From the NCBI RefSeq assembly GCF_000942395.1, contig NZ_LN812103.1, positions 965,207-1,029,206 of the forward strand: a stretch of 64,000 nucleotides of DNA, in the 5' to 3' direction. The position numbers were made by a program, and so were the translations under genes. The stretch comes from Risungbinella massiliensis. GTDB taxonomy: Bacteria > Bacillota > Bacilli > Thermoactinomycetales > Thermoactinomycetaceae. The number at the start of each line of letters is the position of its first letter. Position 1 is the stretch's first letter. Positions 34,270-42,669 of the stretch are shown in pieces. The notes beneath the pieces are model-generated. The model was not told where the DNA came from. It made no database searches and saw only the letters and a program-made list of their open reading frames with translations.

Positions 34270-35478
34270 TTATCGTACGTTTTTGGCTTTTTCCTTCCGA
34301 AAATCTTTTTGAATCGTACTAAGTAACTCTGGCTCTGTTAGTAGCCGATAGCCTGATAAGGCAAGGGCTTTGGCTGATTTCAGCAAAGCTGCATCTCCCA
34401 GTGGAGATTTAGCTGCTTCACGGAATTCATCTGTATGACCGACTAAGTCAGATGGTCCGATTTTGATATAAGCGTGAACAGTAGGAACTACTTGGCTCAC
34501 GTTTCCAGCATCGGTAGATCCAATCCCTTTGGTACTGTTACGTGCAACTGTCTCACCAAGGAGTTCGAGCTCTTGAGCAACAACTTCATCAAAAGAGGCA
34601 ATAGGAAGTAGTTCGTCCACTTCATTTTGTAGTGGTTTGATTTCTACTCTGGCACCAGTAGCCAGCGCAGCACCTTCAGCGATTGCTTTTACCTTACGTG
34701 TTACTTTATTAAGGGTAGAACGTTTGGCGGCTCGAAGAAAAAAGCGAGCTTCTGCATAAGCTGGAACAATATTTGGTGCTTCACCACCATTGCTGATAAT
34801 TCCATGAATACGTACATCGTCTGTCAGATGTTGGCGTAGAGCATTAATTCCATTATAAAGCTGGATTACTCCATCTAGAGCATTGATTCCTTCTTCTGGT
34901 GCTGCTGCGGCATGAGCAGGTTTGCCGTAGAAGGAAAAGATTAGAGGATCAACAGCAAGTGATGGGGTAGTGGTGGAGCTATCTGCACTAGGATGAATCA
35001 TCGCACATGCATCCACTCCTTGGAGATAACCTGCTTTGACAAAGCTTCCTTTAGCGCTTCCGTTGGGTCCCCCTTCTTCAGCAGGAGTTCCAAAAACAAC
35101 TACCTCGCCACCTATATTTTCAATTAATTCCCCAAGCGCAATTCCAGCTGCAACACTTGCTGTTCCGATAATATTATGCCCGCAAGCATGACCAAGCCCA
35201 GGTAGAGCATCGTATTCTGCTAAGAATCCAATAATAGGGCCGGTTTTCGTACTTTTTTTTCGTGCAATAAATCCTGTCTCATGACCAGCAATGCCTACTT
35301 CCACCTCAAATCCATACTCACGCAGGGTTTTGGTATGGGTTTCACAAGCAAAGAACTCTTGATTTCCAATCTCAGGCCGATCATGAATCGCATGGCTTAC
35401 CTGAATCCATTTGTCTTTAGTTGCATCTAAAAACTGATTGATAATTTCACGAGTTTGGCTTTGTACGGGAATACTCAT
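34270..35478 (-). CDS. M20-family amidohydrolase/peptidase in the methionine operon
   Basis: A 402-residue M20D-type metallo-amidohydrolase. Metal ligands are visible in GHACGHNIIGTASV, in the double Glu of TPAEEGGPNGS and in a late His (HTDEF); the dimerisation domain lies between. Relatives hydrolyse N-acyl amino acids or p-aminobenzoyl-glutamate. As the last gene behind an S-box and a methionine importer, it may release Met or Cys from N-acylated forms; this is context inference. ATG 35478 with AAGGAGG, 14 bp after metQ's end region. Confidence 0.88.
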   Translation of the reverse strand: MSIPVQSQTREIINQFLDATKDKWIQVSHAIHDRPEIGNQEFFACETHTKTLREYGFEVEVGIAGHETGFIARKKSTKTGPIIGFLAEYDALPGLGHACGHNIIGTASVAAGIALGELIENIGGEVVVFGTPAEEGGPNGSAKGSFVKAGYLQGVDACAMIHPSADSSTTTPSLAVDPLIFSFYGKPAHAAAAPEEGINALDGVIQLYNGINALRQHLTDDVRIHGIISNGGEAPNIVPAYAEARFFLRAAKRSTLNKVTRKVKAIAEGAALATGARVEIKPLQNEVDELLPIASFDEVVAQELELLGETVARNSTKGIGSTDAGNVSQVVPTVHAYIKIGPSDLVGHTDEFREAAKSPLGDAALLKSAKALALSGYRLLTEPELLSTIQKDFRKEKAKNVR

Positions 35479-35491
35479 CTTGTGTTCCTCC

Positions 35492-36322
35492 TTAGAAATT
35501 CTCGATTTCACTTACAGGGGTTACGACTGGAATAGTTCCGCCTTTATAAATTTGTTCAATGTATTTATGAACATCTTCTGATTGATAGAGTTCTACTAGT
35601 TTTTGTAATGCAGGTTCATTGGCACGTTTGGTTTGTGCTGCAATTACATTAATATATGGTTTAGCAGTTTCGTCCTCGCGGAAAATTGGATCATTTACAG
35701 GGCTTAGTCCTGCACTTACCGCAATTCCATTGTTGATCACAGCTGCTGCTGCATCATCCATAGAACGAGGGGTTTGAGGAGCAGCGACTGGAACTATTTT
35801 CAGGTTTTTTGGGTTACTTTCAATCGATTCGGTCAAGCCTTTTCCATTAAAGTCTGCTTTCATTTTAATTAATCCTGCTTTTTCTAAGAGGAGTAAAGCT
35901 CTACCACCATTGGTTAGGTCGTTTGGAATCGTAATGGTAGAACCATTTGGAATATCATTTATATTTTTATATTTTTTAGAGTAGATTCCCATCGGTGCGA
36001 TAACAGTAGTACCAATCGGTTTGATGTCTAGTTTACGTTCGTTTTTAAATTGGTTCAGGTAAGCGATTGTTTGGAAAGCATTGGCATCAATACTACCATC
36101 AGCTAGAGCTAAGTTTGGTTGGACATAATCAGAGAAGGTGACGACTTCGATCTTGACTCCCTCTTTTTCCGCTTTTTTGGCGATGAAATCCCATACTTGT
36201 GTATCGGAACCGCTAATTCCTACTTTGACAGTGGTCTCTTCTGCATTACTGCTACATCCTACTAGGCTTCCGAGTGCGAGTAATATGGTAAAGGTGAGTA
36301 AAATCCATTTTTGTTTTTTCAT
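35492..36322 (-). CDS. metQ: Methionine ABC transporter substrate-binding lipoprotein
   Basis: A 276-residue NlpA/MetQ lipoprotein: signal peptide with lipobox SLVGC (Cys ~23), then a periplasmic-binding fold (TTVKVGISGSDTQVWDFIAK, DYVQPNLALADGSIDANAFQ, ITIPNDLTNGGRALLLLEKA). It captures methionine outside the cell for MetNI. ATG with GAGG upstream, 3 bp after metI's end. Confidence 0.95.
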   Translation of the reverse strand: MKKQKWILLTFTILLALGSLVGCSSNAEETTVKVGISGSDTQVWDFIAKKAEKEGVKIEVVTFSDYVQPNLALADGSIDANAFQTIAYLNQFKNERKLDIKPIGTTVIAPMGIYSKKYKNINDIPNGSTITIPNDLTNGGRALLLLEKAGLIKMKADFNGKGLTESIESNPKNLKIVPVAAPQTPRSMDDAAAAVINNGIAVSAGLSPVNDPIFREDETAKPYINVIAAQTKRANEPALQKLVELYQSEDVHKYIEQIYKGGTIPVVTPVSEIENF

Positions 36323-36325
36323 CGA

Positions 36326-36988
36326 TTATTTCCTCCGAATTTTTTGAGATAGATAGTTTCCTAGTGACTGTACACCTTGTACTAGAACAACGAGAAGTAG
36401 TACTGTGATGATCATTACTTCGACTTGAAATTGGTTATATCCATAGGTAATTGCTAAATCACCTATTCCACCACCACCTACTGCTCCTGCCATGGCACTA
36501 GCTCCGATAAGGCCAATAGTAGCAATGGTAATAGCGAGAACCAGAGATCCTAGTGCTTCAGGTAATAGGAAGCGCCAGATGATTTGCCAAGAGGTAGCAC
36601 CCATTGCTTTGGCAGCTTCTAAAACACCATCGTCTACTTCTAATAAAGAGTTTTCTATCAATCTTGCAACATAAGGTGCAGCATAGCAGATAAGGGGTAC
36701 AATTGCTGCCGCTGTCCCAATGGAAGTACCAGTGATCATTCGAGTAAATGGAATGATGGCAACAAGCAAAATGATAAACGGAACGGAACGTAATACATTG
36801 ATTATGGCATTCAGTATTTGAAAAATCCCTTTATTTTCGACGATATGGCCAGGTCTTGTGATAACAAGTACAACACCTAGTGGAAAACCAATTAGTACTG
36901 AAAAGAGAAGGGAGACTACCACCATGATTAAGGTTGCAATACTTTCTTCCCACAACTGTGGTAAAAATGTGTTCCAATCAAACGGCAT
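36326..36988 (-). CDS. metI: Methionine ABC transporter permease
   Basis: A 220-residue BPD-type permease with five to six TM helices and the EAA loop (LEAAKAMGATSWQIIWRFLL). It overlaps the end of metN by 11 bp, so translation is coupled. Confidence 0.95.
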   Translation of the reverse strand: MPFDWNTFLPQLWEESIATLIMVVVSLLFSVLIGFPLGVVLVITRPGHIVENKGIFQILNAIINVLRSVPFIILLVAIIPFTRMITGTSIGTAAAIVPLICYAAPYVARLIENSLLEVDDGVLEAAKAMGATSWQIIWRFLLPEALGSLVLAITIATIGLIGASAMAGAVGGGGIGDLAITYGYNQFQVEVMIITVLLLVVLVQGVQSLGNYLSQKIRRK

Positions 36989-37997
36989 GGAGTTTCACCT
37001 CCTCTACCAGTACTTTTTTCTCTTTAAAATAGGTAAGTACTTGCGCGATAGAAGTGGGTTCTCCCCGAAGTCCAATGATTAAATTACCAAATGGCTTTCC
37101 TTGGAGTTCGGTAATATTGCCTTGTAGAACATTTAATTGAATCGGAAATTTCCGAATTACATCTGTCACGATTGGATCAGCCGCACTCTCACCGGAGAAA
37201 ACAATTCTAAAAAGCTGTTCTTCTGGAGGTAACTTTTCTTGTACAGATTTGGGTAGCTGATCTGAGAAGATCGTACGAACAAATCGCTTAGCAGTAGGAG
37301 ATTGAGGTTTGGCAAAGACCTCGTACACGGAACCTTGTTCGACGATTCTACCAGATTCCATAACTGCTACTCGATCGCAAAGATCTCGAATTACCTCCAT
37401 CTCATGAGTAATGAGCAGGATGGTAACTCCAAAGGTATCTCGCACTCGGCGAAGTAGATGTAAGACAGCCTGTGTGGTGTCTGGATCCAAAGCCGAGGTA
37501 GCTTCATCACAAAGCAAGATGTCAGGGTCATTTGCTAAGGCACGAGCAATTCCGATTCGTTGTTTTTGTCCCCCAGAAAGTTGATCCGGATAGTTGGATA
37601 TTTTATCGGACAAATCCACAAATTGGAGTAACTCCTTCACCTTGGTCTCTATTTCACTAGAAGATTTACCAATCAGCCGTAAAGGCATGGCAATATTTTC
37701 GAACACAGTAAGTGAACTAAGTAGATTAAATTGTTGAAAGATCATCCCAATTTTTTGTCTTGTTTTTCGTAATTCAAATGGACTTAGGGATGACAGAGGA
37801 GTTCCTTGGATTAATACTTCTCCTCCTGAGGGCTCTTCTAAGTAATTTACACATCGGATTAATGTGCTTTTTCCAGCTCCGCTTAGACCAACGACGCCAA
37901 ATATTTCACCTTTGGAAACATGGAGTTGAATATCTTGTAATGCCTGAACGGGTGGGTCGCCTGGATAGGTTTTTTGGATGTCTACGAGTTGAATCAT
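36978..37997 (-). CDS. metN: Methionine ABC transporter ATPase
   Basis: A 339-residue ATPase: Walker A GLSGAGKST, signature LSGGQKQRIGIARAL, Walker B DILLCDEATSALD, H-switch LITHEM. The C-terminal ~90 residues are the NIL/ACT-like domain that binds methionine and inhibits transport in E. coli MetN. AAAGGAGC precedes the ATG. First gene of the S-box operon. Confidence 0.95.
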   Translation of the reverse strand: MIQLVDIQKTYPGDPPVQALQDIQLHVSKGEIFGVVGLSGAGKSTLIRCVNYLEEPSGGEVLIQGTPLSSLSPFELRKTRQKIGMIFQQFNLLSSLTVFENIAMPLRLIGKSSSEIETKVKELLQFVDLSDKISNYPDQLSGGQKQRIGIARALANDPDILLCDEATSALDPDTTQAVLHLLRRVRDTFGVTILLITHEMEVIRDLCDRVAVMESGRIVEQGSVYEVFAKPQSPTAKRFVRTIFSDQLPKSVQEKLPPEEQLFRIVFSGESAADPIVTDVIRKFPIQLNVLQGNITELQGKPFGNLIIGLRGEPTSIAQVLTYFKEKKVLVEEVKLHAV

Positions 37998-38028
37998 TAC
38001 AGGGCTCCTTTCAAAAATTGATCAGACG

Positions 38029-38086
38029 AAAAAAACGCCTCCTTCGTCGATGGAAAGAGGCGTTTTACAAAAATAGTCCGGACTAT
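38029..38086 (-). terminator. Riboswitch expression platform: hairpin terminator(s)
   Basis: On the minus strand the aptamer is followed first by the palindrome AATAGTCCGGACTATT with Ts (38071-38086), then by AAACGCCTC...GAGGCGTTTTTTT (38029-38066), a standard terminator about 30 nt before metN. Confidence 0.8.
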
Positions 38087-38098
38087 TTTTTAAAACTA

Positions 38099-38217
38099 CT
38101 CTTCCTATCTTCCAAGCAATATGCTTGCAGGAATTGGCACAGTTTCTATATATAGTGCATATAGATCCGCTGCCGAGACATCAAAGGGCCAGTCCCTCCG
38201 TCTCTCTGGATAAGAAG
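38099..38217 (-). ncRNA. SAM-I (S-box) riboswitch upstream of metN
   Basis: Minus-strand sequence holds the S-box signatures: CTTATCCAGAGAGACGGAGG, GACTGGCCCTTTGATGTCTC, GGCAGC, CTGTGCCAATTCCTGCA and the closing P1 strand GGAAGATAGGAAG. When SAM binds, transcription should stop at the downstream terminator, so metNIQ and the M20 gene are made when methionine/SAM is low. Confidence 0.95.
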
Positions 38218-38366
38218 TAAGTCTTATATAATTATTTTCCATACTAAATGATTTTTTGTAACATGTCAAACGTTTTTCATAAAATTGTTCATCTATAGTC
38301 TATTCATAGTTGATCTACCAAATGATAAATAAAAACTTTTTACATATTATTATTTTTGTTTATATA

Positions 38367-38455
38367 TAGCATGTTGCATAATGAGCCTAAAGCCAGAGGT
38401 TTTCTCCTTTTGAAATGCGACTATGAGCTTAACTTTGATTTATCTACAAGCTCTA
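38367..38455 (+). repeat. MITE-like dispersed repeat, copy 2 (internally deleted)
   Basis: It starts AGCATGTTGCATAATGAGCC and ends CTACAAGCTCT, so both ends match copy 3, but the central GC-rich ~70 bp between TATGAGC and TTAACTT are absent. Confidence 0.75.
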
Positions 38456-38469
38456 TAAAGAAAATAAAA

Positions 38470-38735
38470 TAGACACACCTAGTAAATTAGATGTGTCTTA
38501 ACTATTTAGCGGGGAGAGAAGCAGGCTTTTTTCAGATTATGAATAGTTTTTTCTAGTAGCCCCCAAAACCTTCTAATTTGCCTGATTTCATCACATGAAC
38601 TTTACCCCACGGAGGCTTTTTTTATTTCCCATACTGCATCTCGCTCCTTTTTATGAATTTAGATGCAGCACGAAAGCTACATCTCTCTGGTCCCCTTGTT
38701 TGAGAAAAAGAGAGATATAGCTTTTTCCAAATAGT
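38470..38735 (-). ncRNA. Orphan minus-strand transcription unit: leader hairpins, tiny ORFs, terminator
   Basis: This gap holds ordered signals on the minus strand. First a long hairpin (AAAAGCTATATCTCTC / GAGAGATGTAGCTTT, 38677-38733). Then CTGCATCT...AGATGCAG, which encloses AAAAAGGAGCG so that the ribosome site sits in its loop. Then short ORFs: ATG-CAG (5 codons), ATG-GGA (MGNKKSLRGVKFM) and, by ATGTGATGA overlap, MKSGKLEGFGGY. Finally the terminator AGACACA...TGTGTCTATTTTATTTT (38471-38501). It could be a regulatory RNA, an attenuation leader or a peptide gene. Confidence 0.4.
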
Positions 38736-38818
38736 TTCTAATTAGTATATCGACTTTTTTTTAATTTGGAACAAGAAGCCTGTATAAACTTTGAATTTCT
38801 CAGAATGAAAAATAAATA

Positions 38819-38857
38819 AATCCCCCTAGTTGCAAATAGAAACTAGGGGAAATTTTC
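38819..38857 (-). terminator. Terminator of the CDF-like gene
   Basis: CCCCCTAGTT and AACTAGGGG form a stem immediately downstream of the minus-strand stop codon, with AAT-rich flanks (Ts on the minus strand). Confidence 0.7.
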
Positions 38858-38861
38858 CTAT

Positions 38862-39755
38862 CTAATCACTCTTTTCAGATGGATAGGAATCAGAGTTTTT
38901 CCAGTCATCATAGATAAAATGGGCAAACTCTATCGAACGTGATCGAACAATAGATAACGCACGTTTCATATAGTACAGAGAGATCACACCGCCAAGAAAA
39001 TGATCGATTGGTAGTGTGGTATTTAAGTTGAGCAATGAAAAAATGAGATGGGTTCCAGCGATAACCAAATGCATTGCAAGGTCATTTTCTAGATGGATCA
39101 GCTGATCTTGATGATATTTAGAAGTTCCTAGTTTAATCGATTGATAAAAGACGATATAAGTTACGAATAGCAGGAGTGAAGCTAACAGCGCAAACTTCGC
39201 TACTTCTGTGTGAACGATCCCTACATTCTTGTCCATTTTCACAAGCGATTCATAGATCGACCAGCAGTTGACCCCTAAAAACAATAACGCATTGATAACA
39301 GCGGAAAGTTTTAGCAAACACCACCAGTGCTTTTTGCGACTCATAGTGAAGCATATGAATATAATGAGGAACAAAATTAAACCTGCAGAATCGGTTAGAA
39401 AATGCAGTAGCTCTGTAAAAAGACTCGAACTCGCTGTCCGAGCTTCTCCAATGCTATGCAATATTACAAGCCCAGCTAACCCTATTAACGCCATACCATA
39501 GCTACATACATAACGATAAATATTTGCTAGCTTCTCTGGTGTGATTTTGTGACCAATGAATGTTGTGAACATCATTTCAATCCAGATAAATAGCCAGTTT
39601 AAGTTCAAATGGTGAGACATATTTTCCAACCACTTACGGAGTCTACTAGGATTGGCATGCTCCTCTCCATGATTGCCCCCACAAGCACAACCAAAGCCAT
39701 TCTCAAATTTGCGCAACTCTGCATCCACTGGAAAATCAGTCAATCGATTTCTCAT
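38862..39755 (-). CDS. Cation diffusion facilitator-like membrane protein
   Basis: A 297-residue protein with a possible metal-binding N-terminus (GCACGGNHGEEH) and five to six TM helices. LLHFLTDSAGLILF carries an HxxxD in a membrane helix, IHLENDLAMHLVI another His/Asp helix, and PIDHFLGGVISLYYMKRALS resembles the last TM segment of CDF metal/proton antiporters. The order fits the CDF fold but the classical DxxxD/HxxxD pairs are imperfect, so transport of Zn/Co/Fe-type cations is inferred. Preceded by an unusual leader (39776-39876). Confidence 0.6.
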   Translation of the reverse strand: MRNRLTDFPVDAELRKFENGFGCACGGNHGEEHANPSRLRKWLENMSHHLNLNWLFIWIEMMFTTFIGHKITPEKLANIYRYVCSYGMALIGLAGLVILHSIGEARTASSSLFTELLHFLTDSAGLILFLIIFICFTMSRKKHWWCLLKLSAVINALLFLGVNCWSIYESLVKMDKNVGIVHTEVAKFALLASLLLFVTYIVFYQSIKLGTSKYHQDQLIHLENDLAMHLVIAGTHLIFSLLNLNTTLPIDHFLGGVISLYYMKRALSIVRSRSIEFAHFIYDDWKNSDSYPSEKSD

Positions 39756-39775
39756 TTTAATGGTCCCCTTTCTTT

Positions 39776-39876
39776 GGGAACCAAGGCGGTGTAAGGATCA
39801 ACTCCATACATTCCAACCTTGGTTCCCATGTTTTGATGGTAGTTTCCCATAGAAACCAAGGTTGGGTGTTCGACCC
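39776..39876 (-). promoter_or_regulatory. 5' leader with mutually exclusive hairpins
   Basis: In minus-strand RNA order: GGGTCGAACACCC (small hairpin), segment 1 CCAACCTTGGTTTC, segment 2 GGGAACCAAGGTTGG, segment 3 GCCTTGGTTCCC, then the start codon ~20 nt later. Segment 2 can pair with 1 or with 3, the logic of an attenuator or riboswitch. At DNA level the same repeats could be operator half-sites. The remaining DNA to 40160 is AT-rich spacer. Confidence 0.5.
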
Positions 39877-40160
39877 AATAAAATAGTACTCTTTTATTTG
39901 AAGATTGTAAATAGGTATTATTATTATTTAATAGAGGTATTTTATTAATAATTAAACATCTAAATTGATATGATTATTATTTGTTGGGTGTGTGAGTGAT
40001 ATTGGTTATTCGTTCGAAATAAAGCAGTATCATTTGCCAATGGGAGAAAATCCTTTATATCCCAACGATTTCGGAAAAATTAGTCAATAGATGTTACATC
40101 GTCGTTGGTTAAGTTATAATATTCTGAAAAATGACATGGTGTCTAAAAAGAGGGGTGCTT

Positions 40161-41219
40161 TATTAAGTATCGCTTGAAGATACGGAACCTCTTGTGGAAC
40201 TATCGACAGACAATGAGGGTTATTTTGGCTTCCATTTTTATCTCAAGTGGTGCTCGGTTATTCAATCCTTGGGTGATGAAAATCATTGTGTATCGGTATT
40301 TTATTTGCTGTAGGGGCTTGGCTCATCTTTCAAAAACAACTAAGCTAAGGAGAGCTTGTTGCTTTTACCCTATATGTGCCACAACTTTATCAGGCATTGG
40401 ATTCGTTAATGGATTTTTATTTCGAGGCGATTCGTATACGTCCAGAGAAAGAACGCTATGAGGATTTAATGAATCTCACTAGCTCTAACATAGATGAACT
40501 GGAAGCAAACCATACCAAAACCCAGTTGGGAAAGTAGAGTTCCAACATGTTCACTTTTCTTATCAGGACGATCGTCCTATTTTGCGAGATGGTAGCTTTA
40601 TGATTGAACCTGAGCAAGTGGTTGGAATCGTAGGTCCATTTGATTCAGGAAAATCCATGATGCTGGATCTTCTGCTAAGGTTTTATAAGCCTGAAAGAGG
40701 GAATATCCTATTGGATGATAAACCAATAGAGTCGTATCAAGTAAGTAGTGTTCGCAGAAGAATGGGAATGTATCTCAGGATATTTTTCTTTGGAGTCGAT
40801 CGATTCGTGATAATCTTCTTTTTGTGGCACCTGATAAGACAGAAAAAGAATTGTGGGATGTGTTAAAGGTTGCTCAATTAGAAGAGTTAGTAAAAAGATT
40901 TCCTAAAGGAATAGAGACAGAGATAGGGGATCGTGGAGTACGATTATCTGGTAGGGAGAGACAGCGTCTGGGGATTGCTCGTATACTCTTAATGGAGCCA
41001 GAAATTCTTCTGTTAGATGAACCTACATCGGTACTAGATGCGAATACGGAAGCAAAACTGCAAAATTTTTATAATCCCGTCTACCAACGAAAGACTGTGA
41101 TCATTGTGGCTCACCGTCTAACGACCGTTCAGAATGCAGACCAGATCCTGGTAATGGAGAACGGGTATTTGATTGAAAAAGGAACTCACAACGAATTAAT
41201 GCAAAACAAAGTTATTTAG
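40161..41219 (+). pseudogene. Decayed ABC exporter (TM-ATPase half-transporter)
   Basis: Pieces of one exporter lie in several frames. An N-terminal membrane part (LLWNYRQTMRVILASIFISS) is followed by scrambled, shortened TM sequence; then KVEFQHVHFSYQDDRPILRD and Walker A GPFDSGKSM. A one-base loss near 40772 breaks the Q-loop (restoring it gives VSQDIFLWSRSIRDNLL). The rest is intact: LSGRERQRLGIARIL, ILLLDEPTS, VIIVAHRLTTVQNADQILVM. The TM domain is far too short for function. Confidence 0.8.
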
Positions 41220-41356
41220 TAGACAGATGAGAGAATTAGAGGAGCATCCAAAAATGGAAACGTAAGAAAATTTGAATCTAGAGAATAAATATATTTCTCT
41301 TTGGTAGTTAACTCGATCTAATGAAAAAATACTTTATATACCTGGATTTAATTATT

Positions 41357-41516
41357 AGAGCATGTTGCATAATGAATCAAAAGCCAGATTCTCCTTTTGA
41401 GATACGACTATGAGCTGTAGGGAGTCGGAGCAGATCCCTCGGGACAGGCAGGACAAGCAGAAGCGGGAAAACCGGCGGCGCTCCTACGCTTAACTTGTAT
41501 TAATGCAACAAGCTCT
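41357..41516 (+). repeat. MITE-like dispersed repeat, copy 3 (longest)
   Basis: A 160-bp element with ends AGAGCATGTTGCATAAT and ATTAATGCAACAAGCTCT (terminal inverted repeats) and the flanking direct repeat ATTATT (41351-41356, 41517-41522). The interior matches copy 1 but contains ~25 extra bases (CCCTCGGGACAGGCAGGACA...). No ORF. The rest of 41220-41591 is spacer. Confidence 0.75.
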
Positions 41517-41591
41517 ATTATTGTAAATGAAATTTACTTACCAAGACATGTTTTGAAAATAGTACGGGAAACAAAAAGGAGTAGAATTAGA

Positions 41592-42575
41592 TTGATCCAA
41601 ACAGTAGAATACCGAAACTTAGGAACATCTCAGATTCAAATTTCTCCACTTGGGTTAGGATGTTGGCAATTTAGCAAAGGAAACGGACTAGTTGGGAAGT
41701 TTTGGCCAGTCCTAGAAGAATCCGAGATTAAGCAGATTATTAAACTCAGCTTAGAAGGTGGAATCAATTGGTTTGATACAGCAGAGGCATATGGTTGGGG
41801 AGAGTCGGAAAAAGCACTTGACCAGGCTTTAAAGGACATAGGAAAGCCTGCTAAAGATGCACTCATTGCTACGAAGTGGTGGCCAATGTTTCGTTCGGCG
41901 AGTTCCATTACTCGAACGATACAAGATCGTATCAATTGCCTAGGTGGTCGTACCATTCATCTTTATCAAATCCATCAACCATATTCACTATCAAGTGTCG
42001 AAAACCAAATGAAAGAGATGGCAAAGCTAGTTCAAGAGGGGAAAATTGTAACTGCCGGTGTAAGTAACTTCTCTGAAAAACAGATGCGGGAAGCTCATCG
42101 TGTGTTGGCAGAAGAAGGGATCCCGTTAGTATCTAATCAAGTGAAATACAGCCTATTAGATCGTCGTATAGAACATAACGGGGTTATGGAAGCCGCAAAA
42201 GAACTAGGAATTACCATTATTGCATACTCGCCTTTGGAACAAGGAATTCTCACAGGAAAGTTTCATCATAATCCTACTCTAGTAAGAGAGGCAAAAGGTC
42301 CTAGAAGATATATGTCCTCTTTCCGCTCACAAGGGTTGTATCAAACTTTTCCATTTATCCAACTACTAGAGGAAATTGCCAAAAAAAGAGAAGTCAGTGT
42401 AAGTCAAGTTGCATTGAATTGGCTCATTCATGCCCATAATGAGACCGTTGTAGCTATTCCAGGTGCGTCCAAAGTAAGTCAAGCGAAAGATAATATTGGA
42501 GCACTTCAGTTCCGTCTTACACCTGATGAGATGGAGGAGATAGATGCTGCTTCCAAAAAAGTTGCCAAGAAATAG
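41592..42575 (+). CDS. Aldo/keto reductase
   Basis: A 327-residue NAD(P)H-dependent oxidoreductase with the (beta/alpha)8 pattern. Asp and Tyr of the tetrad lie in FDTAEAYGWGESE, the Lys in ALIATKWW and the His in LYQIHQPY; the cofactor site is in AIPGASKVSQAKDNIGAL. Substrate unknown. The TTG at 41592 with AAAAAGGAG about 11 nt upstream is preferred to the longer frame. Confidence 0.9.
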   Translation: MIQTVEYRNLGTSQIQISPLGLGCWQFSKGNGLVGKFWPVLEESEIKQIIKLSLEGGINWFDTAEAYGWGESEKALDQALKDIGKPAKDALIATKWWPMFRSASSITRTIQDRINCLGGRTIHLYQIHQPYSLSSVENQMKEMAKLVQEGKIVTAGVSNFSEKQMREAHRVLAEEGIPLVSNQVKYSLLDRRIEHNGVMEAAKELGITIIAYSPLEQGILTGKFHHNPTLVREAKGPRRYMSSFRSQGLYQTFPFIQLLEEIAKKREVSVSQVALNWLIHAHNETVVAIPGASKVSQAKDNIGALQFRLTPDEMEEIDAASKKVAKK

Positions 42576-42627
42576 GGATAGAAGCAAATATAATAAAGGA
42601 TTGATAGTAAACGATTTTTAGTGAAAA

Positions 42628-42668
42628 AAGGGGTAGAACAGTATGTACTGTTCTACCCCTTTTTATTT
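42628..42668. terminator. Bidirectional terminator between convergent genes
   Basis: AAAAAAGGGGTAGAACAGTA and TACTGTTCTACCCCTTTTT form a near-perfect stem with A- and T-runs on both sides. Confidence 0.9.
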
Positions 42669-42669
42669 T

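Noticed and set aside
39864-39876. GGGTGTTCGACCC resembling a tRNA T-arm
   Set aside because: It is only an isolated small hairpin; no acceptor, D or anticodon arms surround it.
41425-41490. GGGACAGGCAGGACA-type sequence that recalls riboswitch cores (NiCo-like)
   Set aside because: It lies within the longest copy of a mobile repeat, is absent from the other copies, and is not upstream of a metal gene. I see no complete aptamer.
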